This document shows, in pieces, positions 1 to 20,060 of a stretch of 64,000 nt of DNA. The DNA is from Latrodectus hesperus (Eukaryota; Arthropoda; Arachnida; Araneae; Theridiidae). A program made the position numbers and the translations under genes. The notes below the pieces were generated by a model. It ran no database searches and was not told where the DNA came from. It saw nothing but the letters and a program-made list of their open reading frames with translations. The stretch is taken from positions 67,556,140 through 67,620,139 of the forward strand of contig CM075858.1 in NCBI GenBank assembly GCA_037975125.1. Direction: 5' to 3'. Every line of letters starts with the position of its first letter. The first letter of the stretch is position 1.

Positions 1-7079
<7,079 letters not shown>

Positions 7080-7210
7080 CTCAAGGCCGGGCCGGCCGCC
7101 CAAGAGGGTGTCCATGGTAACCATGACATCAGGTGTAACAACGACAGGAATGGTGAAAAAATCCCGGATGGAAAGTGATTATCATGCTTACGAAAATGGT
7201 CATATTTCCG
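7080..7210 (+). CDS. dac: dachshund exon A, segment just after the DACH-N domain
   Basis: Internal exon of a dachshund-family nuclear transcriptional co-regulator (a SKI/SNO relative used in limb, eye and neural patterning). It starts after a pyrimidine-rich AG and ends before GTAAAT. Its 131 bases read as 1 + 43 codons + 1. The start encodes SRPGRPPKRVSM. In DACH proteins the same basic RPGRPPKR motif directly follows the DACH-N domain, so this anchors gene identity and position. The rest is Ser/Thr/Met-rich and ends YHAYENGHIS, which resembles the YHA...EN stretch of vertebrate DACH. The exon is clearly richer in G+C than its surroundings. Its end phase (1) fits the next exon. Confidence 0.9.
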
Positions 7211-8439
7211 GTAAATGAATGTTACTTTTTCTTTTATTCCAATAACCGAAAAATAAAACTTTAGTTTTGAATGAGCAAAATATTTTAAGCTGATAAAAAA
7301 AGTATTTTTAATTATTTCATAGTTTAGTAACTCAAATATAAATTGTTTTTTAAATGTGTTTATGTATTAGAATTTTTTGAAAAGTTTTAAAAAAATTACC
7401 AAACTGTGATATTTTTTCGTGAAATTTTTAAGATTTTTTAAAGTTTAGGTAATTTTAGTAGGTAATATTTTCTAAAACTATACAGCCTCTCTTTAAAATT
7501 AACCTTCTTGATGTTAGTGATAAATATAAATATTAATTCAATTTGCCTCAAAAATTACCCAAATTTTTTCTACGAAGAAAAATTAATGAAATGCTGCATA
7601 ATCTTTTTATAACAACATTTACATTTTCACGAAATGCTTCATCAGCTGATAGCTGTGTTGGGAGCCGAAAATTTAGCGCTCTTGCCTTAGTTCCAACCGT
7701 TCATGGATTCGAATCTCACCTTGAGCTTGTTTTGGAATCCATTTTAAACCATATGTCCCGTCTAATTAGCCCTTGTGTGCAAAAAATTACGGTTGAGCTA
7801 CAAATAAACCAAACCATCAGCTGATAAGATTTTTTTAAAACTATTATATATTGTTTAAAATTCGCCCTCTTAATTTTGATATGTGCAATGTTCCTGTAAA
7901 AAATATATTTCAATTTAATGAAATGCAATGAGATATTTAACATTTTTATTTAAGAAAAAAGTGAATATTTAACAAATTTCCTTATATTCTTTGGTATTTT
8001 TTATAATTAATTTTTTAAATCCCACGACTATTTTAGTAACTATTTTTTTTTTGTTTGAACAGAGAATTTTTAAATGATACAAATTATTTCATAAACGTGT
8101 TAAGTGATTGCCTTGCATTTCCATTTACCTGTTTCTGGCGACTGAAGTCTCTCATCGCATTCCACTGCTTAGTAAATTTGAACTATGGTAAAATGAAGAT
8201 TTCGGCACCTGATCGTGCACACTCTTGTCTGTGAATTTCATAAAGTTCAGGCTCAGACTGTCATCAAGACTTCAAATGATTAAGATGAGATAAAATTATA
8301 CCATTGATCTTAATTCATTTTAATTTATTTATATTTTAAAGAAAAAGTTGATGCAAAGATCGTAGATAGAAACATTTAGATTGGAACTTCACTGTTTTTG
8401 TCAACATTTGCTATCTAAGTGACACCTTAAATTGTTCAA

Positions 8440-9110
8440 TCTAAAAGTTAAATGACACGTTGTAGAGAAGTTTATTTTAAGCCGTCCCGGTGAGGGTGGC
8501 CTTCATTTAGAAGCATGATTTTACATGGGAGGGAGTGTTTTGTGAGTTCATCCATCTTATGTTCATAGAAACATCGACACCTCGCCTAGAGTTTTCAGCC
8601 TTATTTTGGTAACAATCAAGTCGCCAAATCTCCCGCGGGAGTTTCAAAATAAAACAGCCATTTGACACTTGACCACTTACGGGGCATTAATTATCGTCGA
8701 GGCATCACCCAGGAGATGCGGCTGTTCCACTCACTCTTTGATGTGTGCGAAATAAAACTTCGACGCCCCCCCTCCCTCGCGATCTCTTCCAAAAGAGTTT
8801 CAAGAGCGGGCGAAGGATGCGGGTGGAGGATGGAGATGAGACGGGGGGATTCATCTCACGGTTAAGCTGTCCTCGTATTGCATTAATCAATCATGCGGAC
8901 TAGATAATCATGATGGATTAGGTCCAGTCAACGTTGTGTTGTGTTTCCTAGGCGAGCTTCCCTATCCTTTTCCTCGTACCAGAGCATGATGATGAAGATT
9001 GTGATGCTGTGAGAGGCAGTCGCCCACATTTGGCTATTCATCGCTCTTTCTCGATACTTGCCGCGTAAAGAGTTATAATGCGCTGCAAAACGATAACGTT
9101 CAGCCACTTT
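8440..9110. other. GC-enriched island in dac intron A-B
   Basis: No coding family is recognisable in either strand. It includes CCGGTGAGGGTGGCC, a perfect 12-bp palindrome CTCCCGCGGGAG (8630-8641) and a CCCCCCCTCCCTCGCG run. It stands out against AT-rich flanks and could be a regulatory element; this is inference. Confidence 0.35.
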
Positions 9111-10379
9111 TTTTATTCTGAAATATATTTTTTCCACTTCATATTTTCAGTCAAAAATTAAGCTAAAAGATACAAAATTTTATATAAGAGTATTATTTAT
9201 AGTAATTATTAAATTCTAACAACTGATAAAATTAAAAATCATTTTTTTAACAATCAAAGTGGGAAAATTTAACAAAATTACAATGAATATTGATTTATTT
9301 TTTCGGTAAGTAAATATTTTTTAAAGAAAAATCATTTATTTCAAATAAGTTTTATTTTTGGAAAAAATCTAAGTATTTTTACTTAAGTATGAAAGTTTAA
9401 ATTCAGTAAAAATAAAGAATTATTTTGATAATTAAAATCGTTTTTAATTATGTAAATTTTGAACATTTAGTCAATGGTATAGGTTTATGAAATTATTATT
9501 GTTTTGAAAAACGAAAAAATATAAATATAAATAATTTCTTGATTATTTTAAAATAGGAGAGGTCTGATGATTTCATATTAAAAACGAAGCTGATGCGATA
9601 CTCTTATTTAATATTTAGTGTTATATGAGCTTGTTTGTCAAAATATGATTAAAAAAAATATATATCTCATATTTATTCTAAATTTGAACACAGTAAAAGC
9701 AAGATTTTCAATTCTTTAAATTTATATTCTAACACATTTCTTATTCTTGTGTATAAATTTCAGACTTAAGTAAGGTTATTAAATTTTAAATAAAATTGTT
9801 TTTTGAATCATAGATGTCTTATAGCTGGTTTTTACAATTGAGGAACAAATCATTCGAAAATTACTTTTTAAAATAGTTCTGAAACCATTACAAACACAGG
9901 TGTTCAATTTGAAAGTTAAATCCATGAATTGTTGAGTTATTGTTCAGGCATAGCGTTCTATATAAAAGTTAACTGTATTAAAAAATGTTATAATACAATT
10001 TTCTCTCAACGGTTTTAATTTAAAGATTTTTTGCACTTTATGTAATCTTATTCCTCAACAGGCATTTATTTTACTTCTTCAATAATTTAACCAACTGCGT
10101 ACATACACTTATAAATTCTTGGAAGTCCAATGTAACAATATTCTAATAAAATTACTTTCTATTAACATTTTCTATCAATCGAAATTTACTGTATTAGAAT
10201 ATTGTCTGAGTGGATTTAAGTCAGTGTACATTTTTCTATCAAAGTAAGACAAATGGTGATTCCTGTTTGGCGACAACCACTTCAGCATGCTTGGCGATTT
10301 TGATGCTCGTTTATTCCTGCAACCATAAGGCGAAAGTTGTCGACGCTTGAGCATCGTGTAGTATGAGTCCGGCAACGAT

Positions 10380-10640
10380 AGAGACAGAGCATCTCACTCG
10401 ATCACCCCTCCTCTTTCGGTGGGGAGGGGTGGGGGAAAGTATAGGTTTTGGCGTAACAACCTCTCGCTTCCCACCCCCTCCCAGCCGACGTTTAAAGGCT
10501 AGTAGAGATTTAGCCGCAACTCGATCTTCCGGATTTTAAAAGAGAGAAGAAGGGGGGACGGATACTAGGGACGGGGAGGGGGTTCTGATATGCCTCTTTT
10601 AATAAAAGCAAAAGTTTGAGGACAGATTCCAGATTTTGAA
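10380..10640. other. G-rich / C-rich island with possible G-quadruplex tracts
   Basis: GGTGGGGAGGGGTGGGGG at about 10419-10437 and, at 10552-10582, runs of 6, 3, 4 and 5 G separated by loops of 10, 2 and 1 bases. Between them lies a C-rich stretch (CCCACCCCCTCCCAGCC). Very unusual composition for this intron. No coding frame supported. Confidence 0.5.
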
Positions 10641-12048
10641 AGCTGCCAAGCTGATAATCTTTCCCCGATAATTCGGTAGATTTCCCAGAAGGAAAGGGCC
10701 GCTGGAAGGATTTAAAAGCCTATGGTTAAAATTTTGAAGCCAGAACATTTTAAACGTTTATTAAGGGCTTCGTTTAGTCTGAAAGCGCCGCCGTGTTATA
10801 CTTCACTTAAATTAAGGGAAGCGAATTTTGTCGGGCTTGAAAGGATACGCGCACCTGCTGATGGCAAGGATTAAGTCAAAATATTCGCCGCCAATGTGGT
10901 TGATTGATATAAATGAGGCTTCCAATAAAACGCGTAGGAGGATAATTTTTATTTGCAATAGCCATCTCTAATGGGAAACGATTATATATTAAAAACTCTA
11001 CTTTTGCTCACTCTTTTATTATAAACTGCATGTGCGAGATATTAGCTTTTACTTTCATATATTTCGAGTTATTTTAAAAATTAAGTTTACTTTAGCCGTA
11101 TCACATTTTTCTTCCATAGTTTTATTTGAATAATGTATGGATACACTGATATTTGTTGCATAACTTAATGATGATCTCACGTATGAAAATAAACCTATTG
11201 GACAAATTTCTGTATCTTTAAAATAAGTGTTTTAATATCCATGGAAAAGCTCAACTATTTACAACTCAACTCTTGCAAAGTTAAAATTATGTGTGACTGC
11301 AATACTTTGCAATTAAATCTTTAAAAATTTAATAGGCAATAACTTTAAAGGTACAACAAATTCAAGTCCAGTCATCGTTTCTGATAATAAAAAAGTTTCG
11401 TAAGATTATATTAAAATTAGTTTTGTAAACATAAAGAAATATTTTACAATAGCGTGAATATAATTTCAATTGCCATGATTGTGTATAGCTATAATCTTTA
11501 AAGAAGATAGTATCAAGTTCGATACTAGCAATGGGAAATTGATATTATATTTCCACTTTCTGCTCGTATGTTCTGTTGTAAATTTCACGGTATTTTTTCA
11601 GGAGATATATAAATACGAAACACTTTTGGTGAGAAAATATGAAAATAATATTAAAAAGAATAATTTTACAACAACTTTTATCTGTAAAACTAATCATTGT
11701 GAGCTCCAAATATTGTATATGTGTTTCTTTTACCTGTCATTACTTTCAACTAAATTTTTTGTTAATAAATTGTTAAAAATGCTCAAAAGTTTATTCGTTT
11801 GCAGTGTCTGATATTAGTTTGTGTTTTTTGTCTATTAGAATTAAATATTCATATTTGTATGTATCGATTTATAATTCAACAAATTAAGTAAACATTCATA
11901 AAAATTTAAATATTCAAATTGTTGGATATTACATACTTTGAAAAATTATTCTAAAATTATTTTTTATAAAGTATCTTTAACACAAAAATACAAAGTATTT
12001 TTTAAGTTATATTGATTTACTGCTTTCTTAAATACTTACAAAATCAAA

Positions 12049-12168
<120 letters not shown>

Positions 12169-13079
12169 CTTAAAAGTATAAGAGTAAATTTTATAGCCAA
12201 ATGGGAAGAACATAATTTTAATTTTTAGTGATAATTTTACAGTATTAAAAATATGTAGAGGAATGCATTTGCTTATACTTCTTGATTAAATCAATGATTA
12301 AGGACCATTAATTATTTAATGTACATCATTTTGACTACAATGAATCAAAATTAAAACATGCCATGCCATTGCAAAAGCTTTCTCGGAAAAAAAAACAGCT
12401 TTTAAAATAATTTATTCCAATACATTCAATAACAGGGTACAATACATGAACTTAGCTGCAAAATTATATAAAAGCGCAAAACAAAAGAATTAACATTTAA
12501 TATTTGGGCTCAGAATATTTCAATATTTCGCTTCCTCGTAGATAGGGTTCGATTCTTTGCTTGCTACATTTGTTGCCACTAGAAGTTTCATAATATTGTT
12601 GCATTATAAATTTTCAAACGATATGCAAAATAAATGAATAGAAGGCTAGGGTTATTGAGATATTTTTTTATTTTTAAATATTAGAATCCTGTTTAGGTAA
12701 GAAATCAAAATGCTATCAAACACTTAGTATATTTTTCTAGTAATTTCTTGTCAACCGTAAAAGTAATCACTATATGAATAATATTATTTGTAAAATCATT
12801 TTTATTGTAATAAATATATAGTTCTATAAAGATAGTAAATATATTGCTCGTACTGTCATGCTTACATGAATGGCACGTGTATTGTAAAAATATTTAAGCA
12901 GCATTGTAAGAAACGTAATGAATACCTATTCATTATTTTCGTATTTGAAATATACTTCTCATTAAAATTCAAAACTAAACTCTATTGAGCCTTAACTGGA
13001 GTCAATTTTCATTTTAGAGTTAAAAGCAATCAATACTCTAAATGCAATTTCCCTGGAAATTAAGCGCCTTTCTTACAAC

Positions 13080-13530
13080 AGAAGGGAATTGCCACAATAC
13101 ATCTTCAACCCAAGCAAACCGTAATTTACATAGCGTCTATTTATATTACCAGTTCTCCAAACTCAGCAGTGCGCCATGATTTATACACTTCCGCGTGATC
13201 CCTTCACCATTCATCTGCAGCACCATAACTTTTCAGCGCAAGTTGATTCTGTTCAAACATTAGCAGAAACGCAAAATAATAATAGAAAAAAATACCTTCG
13301 CTAGGCCATCATCGTATTCTTTGAAACGTGAGCGACCCCAGATATTTTATAGGTGGCCCAGGAAAATATGACAAGCGCAACCGCGCAAGTTTGACGCCAC
13401 CTCTTGGCGTTTGTTGACAGTCACTGATGGTGGTCCCATCACACTTGGCTATCAACGTCTTCAACTTGGCGAACCCTTCTCAGCAGGGGTGCTTCAAGTA
13501 AGGCTTGCCACACGAGGTCCCGAACTTTCG
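13080..13530. other. GC-enriched island in dac intron A-B
   Basis: Contains the hairpin-forming ACGCCACCTCTTGGCGT near 13390 and several TTGGCGA/CTTGGC words. No coding support. Candidate regulatory sequence only. Confidence 0.3.
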
Positions 13531-13854
13531 CCAGGAATAATAATTTAATTAATTAAGAAAAGGCGAGAGACTGTTGGCTTGTATATCAATACTCCTCGAT
13601 GGTAGTTGGAAGTGAAACTATCCAATGAAATGTTTAGCAATTGATAAACTTTCGAATGACAGATTATCCAAAGAGATAATCCTTCTACCTTCATCCGACC
13701 TTTTGCCACTACAGTTCGCGGAATTGATGGTATCTGTGTTGTATAGACTTGAAAGTAAATGGTGCCTTGTAATTTGAAAACAAAGATCAAACACAATACC
13801 CTAATCTTGGCTTACAAACAAAAATATTTTATTTCACTTGAAGGACTTCAACAA

Positions 13855-14005
13855 TAAACTGAAAATCTGAAAACATCCATTCTGAGGAATCCACATGCAG
13901 AAAGTAGAAGCGTGACATTTATTTCCTGCTGTTCGGCATAAGTTGGATTCAAACCTGAAACCTCCCATTCCTTAGACCATAATCCTATGACTAAGCTCTT
14001 ATAAA
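13855..14005 (-). mobile_element. tRNA-like SINE copy, old
   Basis: On the - strand, GAGCTTAGTCATAGGA resembles an A box and GGTTTGAATCC (13945-13955) is a near-consensus B box at tRNA-like distance. The body continues with ATTCCTCAGAATGGATG. Ends not resolved. Confidence 0.55.
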
Positions 14006-15079
14006 CAAAATTTGGATACGTAATTTTAGCAATGGTAAGAAGTTTCAATTTCCGTTTTTGCTGTCAAACTCGATACCATTCGTTCTGAAATGCGTTGTCC
14101 AAACAAAAGAGCACAGTATGCCCATGATTACAAGTATTTTCTTCTATGAAAGTGAGAATAGAAATTCCACTTTAACTGAAAATATAGAACTTTGAAATTT
14201 TCAATCTCAACATATGTTACATAGTTTGCACTATTAAAATCATCAGTTCATATCTGAAGAGGCGCAAACTCCAAAATATAACATTCAATAAAAATCTTTA
14301 TTAACTCATAAAATCCAGTATCAAAAACAGGAGAATTATCAACAGTTTCTTCACTTCCGTTCACTTGCGCTTACAATATCGAATCCATAATTGCATTGCT
14401 TTTATTAAATATTTAGAACTTCTAATATTTGATAAAAAATAATAGTTAAATGAAAAATAGTATCTTAAATAATAAATTAATTGGTTACAATTTTTCTCTT
14501 TATTCCACTATTCAGTTCTTTCTGCATTATGATATACATGTAGCAATATGAATTTATATATTGAAGCATATATGAGTACATGTAATAAAAGAGAAGTAGT
14601 ATGTAAAATAAAATACTAGCAGAAACATACCAATTTAAATAAGTAAATTTCTAAAGTATAAAGAGTACAAATGAGAATGCAAAGTAAATCACTAAGAAAG
14701 ACTGAATTGATATAATTTTATTCATGAGAAAGATCAAATCGATACACTGTAAGATCCGATATTAAATTTAAATAAATAGGACAATACTAGTCTAATTAAA
14801 TTAATTTAATTTTCCTCAATGATAAATTGATTCATAGAAGAATTCTCCATTCCATTCTAAATTGAGAAAATTATTTGAAATCAAATTCTTATTAATATTT
14901 GAATAAATCTTACTTGATCTATTAATGTCTTTGAATATTGATATAAAATAAGCCAATTATTTTACCAAATATAAATAAATAAAAATGTAAAAAAATAAAT
15001 ACATTTTGAACTGGAGACTTTTATGCAGTATAAGTCTGGAAATTTGATTTAATGTTACCACTGAGACTGATTTACTTGT

Positions 15080-15290
15080 AATAATGTGACAAGTGAATGC
15101 TGTCTTCCATCGTGGTTTTATCTCGAAGAAATTGAAAAGATAAGCGATAAGAGGAAGTGGAACACACCTGATCACCCCGTCAGAGAGAGGAAGGGCGTAC
15201 CCGGCAGAAATGTCAATCTTCAAGTTGATCAAAGCTCACTCGCTGGAAAACCTCAAAATGACAGCCAGGCCCATTCCTGCTCATGTTAAC
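15080..15290. other. GC-enriched island near the eag pseudo-exon
   Basis: Roughly 200 bases of mixed composition (CTGATCACCCCGTCAGAG, GGGCGTACCCGGCAG) between AT-rich stretches. Open in two + frames, but no family motif is recognised. About 480 bases from the eag-like segment. Confidence 0.3.
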
Positions 15291-15442
15291 AGATTAATTT
15301 CATTCATGAGAAAAAAAATCTCTCCTTTTAAATTTCCAATTGGATTTTTAAGCGTTTACTTTAATTTAGTGCTTCATATTATATTCGAATTCTATGTTTT
15401 CTCCTATAATTTTTTATATATATGCATCTATCTTTGTTTGTA

Positions 15443-15445
<3 letters not shown>

Positions 15446-15476
<31 letters not shown>
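15446..15476. repeat. (TA)n microsatellite, short
   Basis: About 15 TA units, roughly 290 bases from the eag pseudo-exon. Confidence 0.95.
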
Positions 15477-15480
<4 letters not shown>

Positions 15481-15764
15481 TGTATGTTAATAAAGAAGTC
15501 TTAAAAAATTTTATTAATGAGAATTAATTGGTGAAATGTCAGCTCCATTTATAAAACTACTAAAACTTTTAAACATTTTTAATCTGATCTCTTGTTTACT
15601 ATCTAAAATTTGCATAATGTCAACAGTATTTTGAATGAAAAATATTTGGCAAATCCCACCATGCTTTTACAGACGCACTGCATTAAAAAATTCTGTTGTG
15701 TGATATGAATGACATGAAATAAAGATGTATGTTATAGCTATATAGTGATTCTAAAATTACTCAC

Positions 15765-15984
15765 CATTCTTCTTATAAAGAAGAATTTCAAATTGATTCT
15801 GTGTTTGTATTTCTAGGCACTGTTCAATTTTGCTAATGGCACTCTCGTCTGTCAACTCCCCGTACATGAAGGTACACCGGCACGACTTCTGCATAACTTC
15901 GGCTCGGTTGAAACCGGAGATTTTGCAAAAAGACTCTGAGCAGTAGACAATCGGATAGTCCACAATTTAAACATTCGCCAACAT
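15765..15984 (-). pseudogene. EAG-type potassium channel PAS exon, broken copy
   Basis: The - strand encodes [16 protein letters not shown], then [22 protein letters not shown] and [11 protein letters not shown]. This is the N-terminal PAS domain of ether-a-go-go (KCNH1/5-like) voltage-gated potassium channels, where it sits in the cytoplasm and modulates gating. The order and spacing match the family. The 3' border is intact: AAGAAGAATG is followed by GTGAGT (15764-15759), at a position where eag genes have an intron. Upstream the frame continues as MLANV, then TAA (15969-15967), then IVDYP. The family has LANAQIVD here, so the Gln codon CAA has become TAA and Ala has become Val. No AG acceptor lies directly before the Asp. 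Kept donor plus nonsense codon suggest a genomic duplicate of one exon rather than a retrocopy. No other eag exon is seen. The rest of the exon is undamaged, so decay is recent or an assembly error is possible. Confidence 0.85.
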
Positions 15985-15996
15985 TTACAGTACACA

Positions 15997-16040
15997 TGTA
16001 CAGACTAAAGTAAACATGACTGTGTACTTTAGTCTGTACA
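15997..16040. repeat. Perfect 16-bp inverted repeat with 12-bp spacer
   Basis: Left arm TGTACAGACTAAAGTA at 15997-16012 and its exact reverse complement at 16025-16040, separated by AACATGACTGTG. It begins 13 bases beyond the last eag-like codon of the pseudo-exon on the - strand side, so it marks or lies near the edge of the duplicated segment. Confidence 0.9.
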
Positions 16041-17105
16041 ATTCAAATTGAATTTCTCAAGTTATTTAATGATAAGACATATTCCGTAACAACTCTTCTA
16101 ATTTAAATATAAATAAGTGTTATTAACATTCTGAATATCACGGTGAGGGAGGCTGATAACTAAATCATAAACTGTTTTGACTTTTAGTTTAAAAATACTT
16201 GTACTTGGGTTCCATTCCATCTAGCGCTTATGTTCGCAAACGCTTGAATTTCTTTTTAACAATAAATTTTGATTTGATTATCTTACACCATCTGAATAAT
16301 AACATGCAAAATAAGAAATGCAAATTCAAAACTCACATAATTACTGAGAAAAATTTAATTAAATAACAAAAATTTAATAAAATGCATTTACTTCTTTGTA
16401 ATGGCTTTTTCTTCGAACAATTGATATAATTTTGAATATAAAAATGTAATAGCATAGATGTTTTATTTACTTCTTGCACTACAGCAGCAGTATATCTAAA
16501 AGTATACACATAGTATTTATTTCGTAAAGGCGAAATAACTGCTTCAAAAGTTATTACAATTTATGATGAGCAAACACGGCATTATAGATGAAAATTGCAA
16601 TTTCAGATTTGAGTAAGAAAATACATTAAAATAACTTAGATACTCGTTGATATGGAAATTCATTCAGCAGTATTTTTCTATTAAAACTATGCAGATGGAT
16701 GCATGTTTCAATCCGAATTTTCTGTTATGAGCAAATTTTAACAGACTTTCAATTTCTCTGCATTGACCATCATAATTTATTTTCATGAACCAACATTTCT
16801 CATTTATCAGTAACTGTTGCCACAGAAATAAAAATGAATAACTGCTGTCATTTAATATTTTTGTTGACTCAGAGCGAAAAAAGACCGAGGTGGTCTGCAG
16901 TCATGTCAGCTCGAGACCACACAACGCGAATCGGTTGTCTACCAAATCTCATCACTGAAGACAATCACTCAGGTGTCCATGATTAGTCATGAAATCCATT
17001 TTTTTTTTGGACCGAAAGATTTGGCAGGCACCTAGGAATATTATTTTTTTACATATTGTTCTAGATGTAGAGGTCACTAAACAGGAATTCTTGCTATTTT
17101 AACAG

Positions 17106-17331
17106 GTGAAAGACTGGACAAACACATGCTGCCCAACGGTTATGGTCACCCTGGCACGACGAGTCACCTGTCCCCCTTACCCTTCATGGCCCTCAACTCA
17201 TCTCACCACAATAGTGTCATCACCGGAGGGGTTTCCATGACAACCACGGCCACCCACTCCTCCCACGCCACCTCCAGAGGAGAAGTGACGAGGGACCGCC
17301 AGATGGGAAGTGATGTCATAGCCTCCACAAG
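17106..17331 (+). CDS. dac: dachshund exon B, middle linker
   Basis: 226-base exon (2 + 74 codons + 2) with acceptor TTTTAACAG and strong donor GTAAGT. It completes the Gly codon left open by exon A and encodes GERLDKHMLPNGYGHPG followed by SHLSPLPFMALNSS and a Ser/Thr/His-rich tail. The LPNG...LPFM order resembles the LPNG.ELPFMMM segment in the DACH linker, which supports the assignment. No folded domain is apparent. This linker lies between DACH-N and DACH-C and is probably disordered. The donor is followed by a 35 kb intron. Confidence 0.88.
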
Positions 17332-17597
17332 GTAAGTGAAGGATACAGAAAAATAAAGTCTGCTTTTTTAACTTTTATATATTCCTGGCATATTTTTCTC
17401 TCTTTTCCACAATTTTATTTTATTTTTTAATAAGTAATTTATCCATTCCTATAATGCAATATATTTCATTAAAATATCCAAATGTCCATTGTTCTACTTA
17501 AAAAAAATATTTATTTACTTCATATGGAAGGCAAAATTCTGCATTTTTTAAAAGTTTTATAATGTTTATGTTCAGATAGTCCAAAATTCATTAAAGA

Positions 17598-17791
<194 letters not shown>

Positions 17792-18096
17792 GCAAATACA
17801 GAAGTGCATTATTATTATTATTATTTAGAATTTTTAAGTTCTATTATGTTAAAAGTAACTTATCAGCAATAGTATATTATTTCAATGTTCAACAAGAAAT
17901 TATGAGGATTTACTACAATTACCAGGGACCATATTTACTCATATAAAATGACAATGTCATTGAAAAACATGTATTAGTTAGTAGTAGCCAGTGTGAGCAT
18001 TGTTGCATCTTTACAGGAAACAAAATTTTATTAAATTACAAAAAACTGCTTAAGAAATTAAACAAAAAATATGAAAATCTGTTATACAAGAAATCA

Positions 18097-18266
18097 AATC
18101 ATGCAATTTTGGAATATATTTCTTGAAATTCTACCCGCATTCATCGAAAAATCATACATGAAATCTTACAATCTTGAAATATATTTATTAGAATTCTACC
18201 CACATGCATCAAAAAAGATTCCCAATTTGATTATCTTTTTGGCAACACTTCCAAAATTGCATGATT
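18097..18266. repeat. MITE-like element with 17-bp terminal inverted repeats
   Basis: AATCATGCAATTTTGGA at 18097-18113 and its exact reverse complement at 18250-18266 enclose 136 bases. The interior holds a diverged direct duplication (GGAATATATTTCTTGAAATT / GAAATATATTTATTAGAATT, each followed by CTACCC.CAT.CATC.AAAAA). I could not find a convincing target-site duplication. Confidence 0.6.
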
Positions 18267-19599
18267 GCGTTTGAGTTTTATTTTAACCTGTTGAACAATT
18301 AATATCTAACTCATAGACACCATCAAATATTGATATTTTCTAAACACAATTTATTATATTATTCACATTTCAAATTGATACTCTAGAACCTCAACAATGA
18401 CTTTGATATAAAATATATTCTAGAATACTTTAATTAGTAAACTGTTAACATTTTCTGTTTTTATAACTGACCATTGTTAAAAACAATATTAAAAATTTTA
18501 CTGAACATACGTATGTTTTAAATAATTGTTTTTCAGTATAAACAGATGCTTGATGATTTAGGAATGTCTCGTACATATTCTTATATCGAACAATATAATT
18601 TATAAATTTATCAAAATAATATATCATTAATTAGTTTTTTCAAAGATTAAGGAAGTTCATTTATATAATTGTAAATTCAATATTTCTGGGATACCCTGAT
18701 TATATTCCATTCTATATTTGGAATTGAAACAAAAAATTTAGAATGAGTGACAAATCTAATTAGCTGCAAAACGTAAAGTATGATTTGCATTCTTTATTTG
18801 GCGGTAAGAAAAGCAAGATACGCCCTGTTCTCAAGGTTTCCATGATCGACCTTGAAATAAAACAAAATAGAACTTTCATCTAGTTACTTAGACTAATAGC
18901 TTTTTAATTTTCAGTAACATTAAATTTTTCTTTTTTAAATTCACGCCTATTGATGAAATGTTCGGTTGTTTCTTTTAACTTATTTTCTGATTGATTAATT
19001 TTAGATGTTGTTTATAATTTGGATTTTTAAGACAGATTTTTTATGATTTGGAAAGAGAATCAAGTGTGAGATGTAATCAGAATTGTTGTAAAATCTCAAA
19101 AGATATATATTATAGATAATTATATTTCTAAACTTTGAATCATCGAGGGAAAAAAACAAGTATTTTAGTTACAATTAAAAAAATTCTAAGAGGAAATTTT
19201 CATGATATATAAATAACTTATATTGTTATATATATAATTTTAAATTTAACAGTTATGTATTTATGTGAAGTACATATTATATATTTAATATGTAAATGCT
19301 ATATTTCAAATATTTGTTATCAAAAAAGAACGACTTCAAAACATAACAATGATAAAGTTTGGAATATGTTTTTATAAATCGCTAGAATAAGGAGTATTGA
19401 ATCATTTGCACAATAAATAATGTATTATATATAATAAAAATACTTAAATTATATAATATTACTAAAAAATATAATTTGACAAAAACCCTATCCTATTAAA
19501 ATTTACTGTGATAACTTAATACTCGATAAAAACGATTTCCAAAAATGTGAGAATGGTTGTTTTCCATATTTTTATTGGTGAAAAACATTAGTTAAAAAG

Positions 19600-20060
19600 A
19601 GACACTGTATCGGTGCACAAGCGGTAGTTTAAAATGTATAAAATTACAGACCTTCTCTTCCCCGACTTCCTGTTAACTTAAGTACTTAATAACGATTTCA
19701 AGTTGGCTGAAATCTCGACCTTCTGTATTGTCTCTGCCGCACGAAATAATATCAGCAGCATCCTGACGATTAAAGCACAGTTTGCACTAATCACCCGGTG
19801 CGTGGGTGGGTGGGAAAAATTAAAAGGGGTCGATTTATCGGAGTTCCATTAATCTTGCCCGGAACACATGCCATCGATTCTTTTGTGTCATTCGCTGTGG
19901 ATAAATGGTTATTTCAATAACTTTAGGCAACTCTTGGATGGAGACACGTGTTTGCAGCGTGTCTGTTATTCAGAGCTCGCCTTGTTTGATTCACGTTATT
20001 TAACTCCAACAAGAGGATGCGCGAAGAAAATTTCCTGTTTTAGGGAAAGTAATTAATTTA
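19600..20060. other. GC-enriched island in dac intron B-C
   Basis: Holds ATCACCCGGTGCGTGGGTGG and ATTAATCTTGCCCGGAAC. An open frame at 19868 has no recognisable motif. Confidence 0.25.

Noticed and set aside
7640..7830. Possible SINE with GGATTCGAATC B-box-like word and CATCAGCTGAT at both ends
   Set aside because: No convincing A box at the right distance and no second copy seen; the 11-bp end repeat alone is too weak.
16870..16960. Possible extra dac exon just before exon B (GTGGTCT...AGACCAC hairpin region)
   Set aside because: No compatible acceptor and donor pair or phase; exons A and B already join in frame.
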